DNA of 64,000 nucleotides from Draconibacterium orientale (GTDB lineage Bacteria > Bacteroidota > Bacteroidia > Bacteroidales > Prolixibacteraceae), in the NCBI RefSeq assembly GCF_000626635.1, contig NZ_CP007451.1, positions 2,294,001-2,358,000 on the forward strand. Reading direction: 5' to 3'. Positions 18,524 through 25,889 of the stretch are shown here, piece after piece (within the stretch, counting starts at the first letter, position 1; every line of letters begins with the position of its first letter). Position numbers and translations under genes: made by a program. The notes under the pieces were generated by a model. It did no database searches and was not told the origin of the DNA. It was given only the letters and a program-made list of their open reading frames with translations.

Positions 18524-19172
18524 GTTTCTTTTAGGAATTTGAGGCAAAGATGGGGAATTTTTAATTAAGATTCAATTGTCTGTTTTAGGTGATTCTAAAT
18601 AAATTTTAGAGAATTAAAATTCTTTTCGAGATGTATGTTTTTATTGGTTGCGAATATGCTAGAGGTCGGTTGTTGTGTTTGACTGTAGATCAATATTGTA
18701 GATTTTGTCCTTATGCCGGACAGGCAGTTCCTTTTGCATTCGATCAAAAGGAACCAAAAATCTTGTCAAAAAATAACCTTTGCGTTTTTTCAATGTGGCG
18801 GGTTAGCCCGACTGACGGATTTTTGACGAGCCCGCACCAAGTTTGGCTTCAGGTCCGCCTTCGAGAAAAAGCGTTAAGAAAATAAATGAAGAGAACGTTA
18901 AAAAATCAAGTCTGTTCGACGCTCGTTAGCCCTGAGGGAGGAAGGGCTAAAAGGAGGAGTTTTTTGATTTTAGTGAATGGAATTTATTTTTAGCTTTTTA
19001 TCGTCAGCGGTGGCTTTTTTGAATCCTTTTTCATGTGATTAGGATTGTCCAAGTTTGGCATCACATGTAATTCGCAAGCTCATTTCAGCTATAGGAAAAA
19101 GTATTTCCTGTCTGGAAAGACGATTGTTTGATGAAAACTGGAAGGTGGTTTAGAAATATCAGATTAGTTCAA
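18524..19172. other. Intergenic region with decayed repeat, no gene seen
   Basis: The stretch holds a perfect hairpin GTTCCTTTTG/CAAAAGGAAC (18727-18754) preceded by 'tgccggacaggca', then GC-rich 'cgggttagcccgactgacgg'. It looks like a degraded dispersed repeat. The only open frame (18631-18885) has no recognisable protein features. Confidence 0.5.
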
Positions 19173-20201
19173 TTAGAAATTATTGTTCAGGTTAACCGCT
19201 ACCGAAAACAGGTTGGACGAGCCGGCCAGATGGAAACGCGAAATGGCATAATCAAAATGAAAGCGTTTGATTTTTAATCCGAATCCGGCAGAAAGGCCAA
19301 CCGTAGAAGCCTTGTTGTCGAATTTTAGCTCCTGGCGGCGCTGGTAATTGTAGCCCACACGCAGGGTGAAATTCTCCGAAGGAAGTAGTTCGGCTCCCAG
19401 TACTAGGTGGCGCATGGTTTGTTTGGCAAAACTCTCCTCGCGCTGGTGAATGGTTTCGCCGTTAAAATCCTCTTCTTCATCGCTTGATGCCAGATCCCAG
19501 TGGTTAAGGTGTTGCAAAGTAGCCGAGAAAATAAGCGGGGCGTGTTGTAAGCGCTTGCTTATTCCGGCCTGAATGTTCAACGGAATGCGTTCGCGGTCGG
19601 CGCCATCGTAATACGTGGAAATTTGCGTGCCGATGTTGCGCACCACCAAAGCCACGTTTGTATAGCCGTCTTTGCTGGCGAAACTGGCTCCCAGGTCGGC
19701 GGCAATTCCAAGCGATTGGTAGCTTTCGAACGACGATAAAATCGGTTTCAGGTTGATGCCGTAATTCAATCGTTTATAGCGGTTCGAATAAATAAGGTTC
19801 AGTGCATATTCGGCAGCTTTAAAGGTTATTCCGGTAAGTTCTCCGGCTTCAGTGGCTTCGTCGAACTGCCCGTAATTGATGTAGTGCATGCCCACCGCAA
19901 AATTGCCGATTCCATCGTAGGTTTTGGCATACGAAGCATAGCCGTAATTTACATCGGCAAGGTAATTAACGTAATTCACCAAAACGCGGTGGTCCATTTC
20001 TTTGTGCAGCAGTGCCGGGTTGGTGTATGGAAGGTTCAGGTCGCTTGAATCCATGATCGCAACTTGTGTTCCTCCCAGGGCAGCAATACGCGCCGAGTTG
20101 GTCAGCTCCAGAAACTGGTAGGTATATTCACCTCCAATTTGAGCCTTTCCCGCAACTACCGAAAAACAAAAGAATATGAAAAGGTAAATTTTTCGCTTCA
20201 T
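19173..20201 (-). CDS. porQ: Type IX secretion system protein PorQ
   Basis: PorQ is an outer-membrane beta-barrel protein needed for type IX secretion, thought to act with PorU/PorV at the cell-surface sortase complex. The 342-residue sequence has a signal peptide (cleavage after GKAQ, ~residue 21). It carries the conserved TYQFLELTNSARIAALGG and NPALL motifs near the N-terminus, then many alternating beta strands typical of the PorV/PorQ barrel family. It sits upstream of cmk in the usual Bacteroidota order. The presence of PorQ predicts other por and spr genes elsewhere in the genome. A -7 box TACCTTTG (plus 20229-20236) lies 28 nt upstream. Confidence 0.9.
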   Translation of the reverse strand: MKRKIYLFIFFCFSVVAGKAQIGGEYTYQFLELTNSARIAALGGTQVAIMDSSDLNLPYTNPALLHKEMDHRVLVNYVNYLADVNYGYASYAKTYDGIGNFAVGMHYINYGQFDEATEAGELTGITFKAAEYALNLIYSNRYKRLNYGINLKPILSSFESYQSLGIAADLGASFASKDGYTNVALVVRNIGTQISTYYDGADRERIPLNIQAGISKRLQHAPLIFSATLQHLNHWDLASSDEEEDFNGETIHQREESFAKQTMRHLVLGAELLPSENFTLRVGYNYQRRQELKFDNKASTVGLSAGFGLKIKRFHFDYAISRFHLAGSSNLFSVAVNLNNNF

Positions 20202-20386
20202 GGGCGATCATCATTTTTTCTAAAACGCCAAAGGTATTTAATTATTATTATCGGTGGAAACAGATCGGGGGGAATTATCGGTGTTGGAATGGTGCTGATG
20301 TATTTGGAACGCAGATGACTGTGATTTTGCTGATTTTTGCCAGAGTAATTGCCGCGTTTTTGTGGGTAACACTGCTGTTACGTGCA

Positions 20387-20590
20387 GAAATACGAGAAAC
20401 CAATAAGAAATGCAATTGTACCGCCCGGAAATGGAAAAAACCAATCAGAAATGCGAAAAACGGGCGAGAAATGCCATCGTACCAGCCGGAAATGCAAAAA
20501 ACCAGCGAGAAATGCGATTGTACCAGCCGGAAATGCGAAAAACCAACGAGAAATGTAAAAAACCGGCGAGAAATGCGACACGACGCGGTA
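20387..20590. repeat. Tandem array of ten 20-21 bp units
   Basis: The core GRAATG occurs at 20387 (as GAAATAC), 20407, 20428, 20448, 20468, 20489, 20509, 20530, 20550 and 20570, so spacing is 20 or 21 bp throughout. Two unit types are mixed: GAAATGCGAAAAACCAACGA (20 nt) and GAAATGCGATTGTACCAGCC plus G (21 nt). Beyond the array two ATTCC-GGGAC blocks 40 bp apart (20592, 20632) continue a similar rhythm. The surrounding 20202-20849 has no credible gene; several frames stay open only because the repeat lacks stops. Confidence 0.8.
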
Positions 20591-20849
20591 GATTCCAAAT
20601 CCGGGACGTTTCTTCCGTTTCTGTCTGGTAAATTCCATTTCTGGGACAGATTCCCGAAAGAATACAGGGAGATAGCAGAAAAGGAGGCTTGCGAAGCATT
20701 TCTGCAAGGAAAAGAAAGGGCTTTCCGGGTTTTTCTGAAATTCTGAAGGCCTTCTGGCTCTTGTTACGTTAACTTCTGATGTTTTTTAGTTGTAGCACAT
20801 TTGACGCAACCAACTATTAAGAATTTGCATCTTTCGATAAAACAAAATT

Positions 20850-21281
20850 ATGAAAGTCTTAAAATTATTAATTGGAACGATTATTATCGGATTGACTCTT
20901 ACTTATTGTGATAAAGAAACTGATAATTCATCAACTGTTTGTGACAAATCAGTAATCGTAGATGAAGACCAGTACAATAATGAACCAAATGACCAACTTA
21001 CAATAATTAGTGCTGAATTAGATAATGATTGTTTAAAAATAAATTTTGCATCCAGTGGGTGCAGTGGAAGTTCTTGGGAAGTAAAGTTAATTGATTCTGG
21101 AGTTATCCTTTATTCCGACCCACCTCAAAGAAATTTAAGATTGTCATTGAAAAATCAAGAATTGTGTGATGCATATATTGGAAAAGAAATAACATTCGAC
21201 ATTGGTGATTTACGAATCAATAGAGATAAGGTCTTGCTAAACTTAACGAACTCAGGTGACCAGATTTTATACGAATACTAA
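20850..21281 (+). CDS. Small AT-rich putative lipoprotein, function unknown
   Basis: The 143-residue protein has a short signal ending in a lipobox (LTYC, Cys20), a Ser/Thr/Asp-rich linker, and a compact domain with NDCLKINFASSGCSGSSWEV and NQELCDAYIG. Three of its Cys lie in that domain and could form a disulfide. Base composition is clearly more AT-rich than the genes around it, which suggests recent arrival. GTTGTAGCAC (20789-20798) upstream and GTGCTACAAC (21340-21349) downstream form an inverted pair around it. I do not recognise a named family. Confidence 0.7.
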   Translation: MKVLKLLIGTIIIGLTLTYCDKETDNSSTVCDKSVIVDEDQYNNEPNDQLTIISAELDNDCLKINFASSGCSGSSWEVKLIDSGVILYSDPPQRNLRLSLKNQELCDAYIGKEITFDIGDLRINRDKVLLNLTNSGDQILYEY

Positions 21282-21352
21282 AAGAGCAATTTCGGATAAA
21301 ACTTATATGAACTATAACATGTCGAAATGCAATAAAAACGTGCTACAACACA

Positions 21353-21463
21353 GTACATATTGCAGGGTGGGGTTCGGTGGTACGCCAACTGCGGATTCTC
21401 GCATCGCAGTTCCGTGTCCTTCGGACAGGAACGCTCTCCGAAATCCACCCCGACAACATGTAC
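21353..21463. repeat. Branched inverted-repeat element
   Basis: The arms 21353-21377 (starting GTACAT, with GGGTGG) and 21438-21463 (ending ATGTAC) pair imperfectly over about 25 bp. Inside are two tight hairpins: ACTGCG/CGCAGT (21388-21410) and GTTCC-TGTCC/GGACA-GGAAC (21409-21432). The fold is a three-way junction. It follows the AT-rich lipoprotein gene. It could be a mobile-element end, a recombination site or a structured RNA. Confidence 0.6.
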
Positions 21464-21529
21464 CAACCGAAGTCATGCATAAAGCTCCTTTCTAAAAATA
21501 ATGGATACCCAGATTTCCGCTGTGGCTAT

Positions 21530-21606
21530 GCGCTTAGCGGCTTTAAACCGCTTAGCGCGTAAAGAAACCATATTGATAGCCTCACTCTGGGTGAGGCTAT
21601 CAATAT
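21530..21606. repeat. Two palindromes of the dispersed repeat family
   Basis: GCGCTTAGCGG (21530-21540) pairs with 21548-21558 with one mismatch. A 16-bp perfect palindrome on the GATAGCCTCAC core spans 21570-21585 / 21591-21606. The second lies 1 nt from the stop codon of the aldo/keto reductase gene and could act as its transcription end, although no T-run follows. The rest of 21282-21607 contains no gene. Confidence 0.75.
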
Positions 21607-21607
21607 A

Positions 21608-22462
21608 CTAAGTCAAAGGTAGCCGCTCGGGCCAGATATTCGGCAACTCGCCGCTAAATCCCATTTCGGGTAGATTGTCGATCAGGTTCATTTCTTCCGG
21701 AGTGAGTTCAAAGCCAAATACATCCAGGTTGTCAAGAATCCGTTCGTGAGTAGTTGATTTTGGTATCACCACTACCTCGTGCTGCGTAATCCAGCGCAGG
21801 CATACTTTTGCGATCGATTGTTGATGGTTTTGCGCAATCTGTTTCAATGTTTCATTGTGGAACACACGTCCGCGTGCCAGTGGCGACCAGGCTTCAGGCA
21901 CAATACCGTGTTTTTTGCAATAGGCTGTTAACTCCGGCTGCCAGTAACCCGGGTGAAACTCGATTTGGTTGATCGCCGGTTTTACCTTAGCCGATTGGAA
22001 CAAGGCTTCAAGATGTTCCTGCCAAAAGTTGCTCACACCAATCGATTTTATTTTGCCTTCGGCCTGCAGTTCTTCCATGGCGCGCCAGGTGTCGGCATTG
22101 GTTTCTTGCCAGTTGTTGTAGTTGCGCGCATTTGCGGGCCAGTGTATCAGGTACAGGTCGATATAATCCAGATCGAGTTTTTTCAACGATTTTTCCAGCT
22201 CTTTTTTGGTTGATTCGTACCCCAGGTAATCGCGCCACAATTTGGTGGTTACAATAATTTCTTCGCGCGGAATGCCACTGGCCTTAATTCCTTTGCCAAC
22301 GGCTTCTTCGTTAAAGTAAAAAGCTGCCGTGTCGATTAAGCGGTAGCCATTCTGAAGGGCAAATTGTACCGCATCAATTGCTTCCTGTTCGGTTGATTTG
22401 TAGGTTCCAAAGCCAATTATGGGCAGTTCGTTTCCGTCGTTTAAAAGTAGGTTTTTCATCAT
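21608..22462 (-). CDS. Aldo/keto reductase
   Basis: This is an NADPH-dependent oxidoreductase with the (beta/alpha)8 aldo-keto fold, 284 residues. The catalytic tetrad is visible as Asp44, Tyr49 (DTAAFYFNE), Lys74 (TTKLW) and His107 (LIHWP). The cofactor region has VVIPKSTTHERILDNLDVF, the usual phosphate-binding motif of this family. The sequence groups with the 2,5-diketo-gluconate or methylglyoxal reductase-like branch, but the true substrate cannot be told. It is not closely linked to a neighbour. The start could be either of two adjacent Met codons. Confidence 0.92.
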   Translation of the reverse strand: MMKNLLLNDGNELPIIGFGTYKSTEQEAIDAVQFALQNGYRLIDTAAFYFNEEAVGKGIKASGIPREEIIVTTKLWRDYLGYESTKKELEKSLKKLDLDYIDLYLIHWPANARNYNNWQETNADTWRAMEELQAEGKIKSIGVSNFWQEHLEALFQSAKVKPAINQIEFHPGYWQPELTAYCKKHGIVPEAWSPLARGRVFHNETLKQIAQNHQQSIAKVCLRWITQHEVVVIPKSTTHERILDNLDVFGFELTPEEMNLIDNLPEMGFSGELPNIWPERLPLT

Positions 22463-22499
22463 CTGTATATTGTAAGCAGTGTTGCTGTTTGGGTTAAAG

Positions 22500-23000
22500 T
22501 TAGAAATTTTCCTTTTTCAATTCGTCAAAAACCTCGAGTACCACCGGACAGGTTTCGCAGTTTTTGTGCGACAGTTCGAGAATTTGGTAAAAGCGTTTCC
22601 GGTCGGTGTGCGGGTATTCGCGGCAGGCTTTCGGTCGGCTTTCGTACACCATGCAATAATTGTCGGGCAGCAGAAAAGGGCAGGGATGTTCGTTAAAAAC
22701 AAAGTCGCCGTCTTCGTCGGTTTTTATGTATTGCGCCATAAAATCGGCCACTTTCATTTTCAGGTGTTTGGCCAGTCGCTCAATGTCTTTGTCAATCAGC
22801 CGCGGACCAATTGTTTGGCAGCAGTTGGCACAATCCAGGCAGTCGAAATTATCAAACGCCTCATAATGCAGCGTATGCACCACATCGTCGAGCCGTTTGG
22901 GTTTTTTCTTTTTCAGCTTTTTCAACAAAGCATTGGTTTCGGGCCGGCCTTTATCGGTAAGCTGTTTTAATTCTTCGGGTGTTTTATAATTGATGTTCAT
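22500..23000 (-). CDS. YkgJ-family cysteine-cluster protein
   Basis: The 166-residue protein carries the zinc- or iron-binding cysteine pattern of the YkgJ/CxxCxxCC family: CLDCANCCQ near residue 55, CPFL in the middle, YCMVYESRPKACREYP, then a Cys pair in KNCETC. The role of this family is unknown; Fe-S or Zn binding is predicted. I start at 23000 (MNINYKTPEEL); the longer frame runs into the repeat upstream. It lies 37 nt upstream of the aldo/keto reductase gene on the same strand. Confidence 0.85.
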   Translation of the reverse strand: MNINYKTPEELKQLTDKGRPETNALLKKLKKKKPKRLDDVVHTLHYEAFDNFDCLDCANCCQTIGPRLIDKDIERLAKHLKMKVADFMAQYIKTDEDGDFVFNEHPCPFLLPDNYCMVYESRPKACREYPHTDRKRFYQILELSHKNCETCPVVLEVFDELKKENF

Positions 23001-23025
23001 TATGGTTGCAATTTTAATAAAACTT

Positions 23026-23300
23026 TCTTTACCCCTCACCCTATCAGGAGCTCCCCTCATGAGGGGAGCCGGCTAATTGGAACATTTGCAGCTTTACATC
23101 AACGCATTTTTCCCTGTTTAGGGAAAATGCGACAGGCAAAAGGGTAGGGTTTGTGATATTTGAAATTTAAGGGTTCTTTACCCCTCAGCCTGTCGGGAGC
23201 TCCCCTCACGAGGGGAGCCAGCTAATTGGAGCATTTGCAGCTTTACATCAACGCATTTTTCCCTGTTTAGGGAAAATGTCGACAGACAAAAGGGTAGGGG
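23026..23300. repeat. Two ~125 bp direct repeats with GC-rich palindromes
   Basis: The unit at 23026-23149 recurs at 23175-23300. Each has the hairpin [20 protein letters not shown], the block 'gctttacatcaacgcatttttccc' shortened here to its core TTTTTCCCTGTTTAGGGAAAA (a second hairpin), and ends TACCCCTCA/GGGTAGGG that are inverted to each other. It fills the space between the YkgJ gene and the EamA transporter gene. Confidence 0.75.
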
Positions 23301-23318
23301 CAATCTTCAAAATCCAGT

Positions 23319-24242
23319 TTATTTCCGGTGTACCTCAACTGCTTTCAGGCGCCCGTTCGTATCTTTCTTTTTGAGTTGTGAGAGGAACAGCCCCGAGACA
23401 ACTACAATAATTCCAACGATTTTTTGAAGCCCCAATTCTTCTTTCAGAATTAAAAACGCCAGAATGGCTACAAACACGGGAATAAGATTGGTGTAGGTGT
23501 TCGACCGGGTTACGCCAAGTTGCCGCACGCTTTGCGTAAAAAACACAAAAGCCAGTGTTGACGAAAATACCGCCAGCAGAAGAATGGCTCTGAATGCCTG
23601 CGGGTGAAACGGCGTTTGAAGGAAGTCCTTTAAATCGATGCTGAGCCAGATGGGTAAAAACAGGAGTACGCCTATAATATTCTGATAGGCAAGAATAGTA
23701 AGCGTATTGTAACGCGAAGCCAGACTTTTTAAAACCAGAGCGTAACCAATGGCCGACAAAACGGCCATAAACTCCAGGCTAACGCCCAGTGGCGACGCAT
23801 CGAAGCGAAAGTTGCCATTTAATACAACCAACGCCACGCCGGCAAACGACAATGCCAGGCCGATTGTGTTCATTAAACTCAGTTTTTCTCTGTAAAAATA
23901 CCAGGCAGCAATTGGCGTAAACAGTGGAATTGTAGCCACAATAACCGCTGCCACTGTTGACGAAACGTATTGCAAGCCATAACTTTCGCCTAAAAAATAA
24001 AGAAAGGGTTCGAAAAATGCGATAAGGAAAAAAAGTTTGTAATCCTTTTTCGCAGGTTTTTGCAGGCGTTTTAAAAGACGAGCAATTATAACGATTAGAA
24101 ATGCCGAAATAAGCAGCCGGAACAAAACAACAGTGATCGGTTTGTAGGCTATAAATGCAATTTTAAACCATACAAAAGAAAAGCTCCAGAAGAAAATAGC
24201 CCCCAGAGCCGACAAGGATGCCAGCAATTCTTTATTCTTCAT
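23319..24242 (-). CDS. EamA-family (drug/metabolite) transporter
   Basis: The 307-residue inner-membrane protein has ten predicted helices in two EamA halves (first half ~10-150, second half ~160-295). Typical features are GAIFFWSFSFVWFKIAF at the start, the helix pair with VSSTVAAVIVATIPLFTPI, and LGVTRSNTYTNLIPVFVAIL in the second half. Substrates in this family range from amino acids to metabolites and cannot be assigned. It is divergent from the sugar isomerase-like lipoprotein gene. Confidence 0.9.
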   Translation of the reverse strand: MKNKELLASLSALGAIFFWSFSFVWFKIAFIAYKPITVVLFRLLISAFLIVIIARLLKRLQKPAKKDYKLFFLIAFFEPFLYFLGESYGLQYVSSTVAAVIVATIPLFTPIAAWYFYREKLSLMNTIGLALSFAGVALVVLNGNFRFDASPLGVSLEFMAVLSAIGYALVLKSLASRYNTLTILAYQNIIGVLLFLPIWLSIDLKDFLQTPFHPQAFRAILLLAVFSSTLAFVFFTQSVRQLGVTRSNTYTNLIPVFVAILAFLILKEELGLQKIVGIIVVVSGLFLSQLKKKDTNGRLKAVEVHRK

Positions 24243-24375
24243 ATTTCAACGATTAAAGCGACTAAAGTAACGATTAATGCCTCAGCAAATTTGGGAATAA
24301 TAGCGTAAAAAAGCCATCTTTGTAAACAAATCACAGTTTTGTGACAAGATTTAAATACCTAAAACCAATTTAAAA

Positions 24376-25290
24376 ATGATTTCAAAAAGAATGAGTTTAA
24401 AACTAGTAGCAGTAGTTGCTGTTGCTTTGCTGTTTATGCAAGGATTAACGTCGTGCAATTCGGCTCCGAAAAAGGCAGATGAAAAAAGTGCTGAAGTTAA
24501 AAAGGAACAGTTTATCGGGCTTCAACTTTATTCGGTTCGCGACGACATGGGAAAAGATGTAGCCGGAACACTTAAGGCAGTGGGCGAAAGCGGTTATAAA
24601 TTTGTTGAAACGGCAGGTTATGGCGATGGACTGATGTATGGCATCGATCCGGTAGAGTTTAAAAACCTGTGCGAAAGCAACGGCCTGCAATTTTTGGGAG
24701 CACACACCGGACAAGCTGTTCCGACTGAAGAAACCTGGGACGAAACCATGGCCTGGTGGGATACCTGTATTGCCGCACACAAAGCAGCGGGTGTAAAATG
24801 GATCGTTCAACCCTGGATGGGCGGTTCGGCCTACGAAAGCCTCGAGGGTTTAAAAGACTACTGCGAATATTTTAATGCCGTTGGCGAAAAATGTAATGCC
24901 GCCGGTATTCGTTTTGGTTATCACAACCACGACCAGGAATTTACTACTGAATACGAAGGCAAACCGCTTTACGACTGGATGCTGGAATTAACCGACCCTG
25001 AAAAAGTGATGTTTCAGCTCGATTTATACTGGATTGCAGAAGGAGGAAAAAATGCCCTTGATTATTTCGAGAAGTACCCGGGACGTTTTGAGCTGTGGCA
25101 CATAAAAGACGAAAAAGAACTGGGCGAAAGCGGAAAAATGGACTTTGCCTCGGTTTTTGCCGAACGCGAAAAATCAGGTGCTAAATATGGTATTGTTGAA
25201 GTTGAGCGTTACAATTTCGAGCCGATTGAAAGCTGTAGAAAAAGTATGGATTATTTAAAGTCGCAGGATTACGTTGACTTTTACGAGTAA
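24376..25290 (+). CDS. Sugar phosphate isomerase/epimerase-like TIM-barrel lipoprotein
   Basis: The 304-residue protein starts with a lipoprotein signal (LTSC, acylated Cys near residue 27). It continues as an AP endonuclease 2/xylose isomerase-like TIM barrel: IGLQLYSVRDDMGKDV, GYHNHDQEF, FQLDLYWIAEGG and the metal-binding ELWHIKDEK and YGIVEVERY. His, Asp and Glu residues at the barrel ends fit a divalent-metal site. Such secreted family members act on sugars or polyols. It is a single gene closed by a strong terminator. Confidence 0.88.
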   Translation: MISKRMSLKLVAVVAVALLFMQGLTSCNSAPKKADEKSAEVKKEQFIGLQLYSVRDDMGKDVAGTLKAVGESGYKFVETAGYGDGLMYGIDPVEFKNLCESNGLQFLGAHTGQAVPTEETWDETMAWWDTCIAAHKAAGVKWIVQPWMGGSAYESLEGLKDYCEYFNAVGEKCNAAGIRFGYHNHDQEFTTEYEGKPLYDWMLELTDPEKVMFQLDLYWIAEGGKNALDYFEKYPGRFELWHIKDEKELGESGKMDFASVFAEREKSGAKYGIVEVERYNFEPIESCRKSMDYLKSQDYVDFYE

Positions 25291-25307
25291 GAAAAGTTAG
25301 ATAAGCA

Positions 25308-25353
25308 ATAAAAAAGCGGTTGTTCGAATTTAATCGGGCAACCGCTTTTTTTT
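25308..25353 (+). terminator. Rho-independent terminator after the isomerase-like gene
   Basis: AGCGGTTG (25315-25322) pairs with CAACCGCT (25339-25346) across a 16-nt loop, followed by a run of eight T counting the last stem base. Confidence 0.85.
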
Positions 25354-25514
25354 ATCTGTTTTAAAAGGGAAAGAGCCCGTATCGAAATTCAGGTGGATTT
25401 TGCTTCTCTAAATCAATTCAATTCATTATTAATTATCGACGGCACTACAGCTCTATAATCAGCTGCGAAAACAGTGTTGTAAAAAATACCATTCAAAATT
25501 TAATTCATTTTGAG

Positions 25515-25543
25515 TTGTGGAAAGAATAAAATATTTATATTTG
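25515..25543 (+). promoter_or_regulatory. Promoter of tRNA-His
   Basis: TATATTTG (25536-25543) is a perfect TAnnTTTG -7 box and TTG (25515-25517) lies 18 nt upstream. The tRNA begins about 10 nt past the expected start point. Confidence 0.7.
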
Positions 25544-25559
25544 CACCCGCAAACAAAAT

Positions 25560-25634
25560 GGTGGTTGTAGTTCAGTTGGTTAGAACGCCGGATTGTGGTT
25601 CCGGAGGTCGTGGGTTCAAATCCCATCATCCACC
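25560..25634 (+). tRNA. tRNA-His (anticodon GUG)
   Basis: This is a cloverleaf with anticodon arm CCGGA-TTGTGGT-TCCGG and anticodon GUG. An extra 5' G (25560) can pair with the discriminator C (25634), the G-1:C73 pair that marks histidine tRNAs. The T arm is GTGGG-TTCAAAT-CCCAT. The acceptor GTGGTTG/CATCCAC has one T-T mismatch. CCA is not encoded. Confidence 0.95.
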
Positions 25635-25635
25635 C

Positions 25636-25672
25636 TGCAAAAGCTTCAGATTTTATCTGGAGCTTTTTTTAT
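25636..25672 (+). terminator. Terminator after tRNA-His
   Basis: AAAGCT-CAGAT pairs with TCTG-AGCTTT, ending in a run of seven T. It lies directly past the tRNA. Confidence 0.7.
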
Positions 25673-25850
25673 GCTCTCCCGGTTTATTAAAAAACGGAAA
25701 AGTAATTTCTTTAGCTCCGTTCGTCCTATGCTGTTCAGGCACAGGTTTAAAACATTTTTTCTCTTTTGTGATATACTTTCATGGGGCGACCCCTTATTCA
25801 GTCTAAATATAAATTGCCATATCCTGATATTTAACACATTGAAGTATCTG

Positions 25851-25858
25851 TATATTTG
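25851..25858 (+). promoter_or_regulatory. -7 promoter box of the octaheme operon
   Basis: TATATTTG matches TAnnTTTG and lies 31 nt before the ATG at 25890. No clear -33 TTG is at the 18-nt spacing used by the tRNA genes, which may mean an activator is needed. Confidence 0.5.
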
Positions 25859-25889
25859 AGTATGTTTATGCTTGAAAAAATCTTAATCA

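Noticed and set aside
18631-18885. 84-residue open frame
   Set aside because: It lies in a decayed repeat with a hairpin, and the composition is not protein-like.
20387-20590. CRISPR array
   Set aside because: Units are contiguous with no unique spacers, and no cas gene is near.
20275-20746. Several overlapping open frames on both strands
   Set aside because: They stay open because the 20-21 bp repeat has no stops; the proteins are repeats of the unit with no domain or start signal.
21353-21463. Integron attC site
   Set aside because: The conserved core boxes are not seen, and no integrase gene is in the window.
21256-21562. Short open frames after the lipoprotein gene
   Set aside because: They cross the branched inverted repeat and have no support.
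25510-25859. Open frames over tRNA-His
   Set aside because: They run through the tRNA and its terminator and have no protein features.
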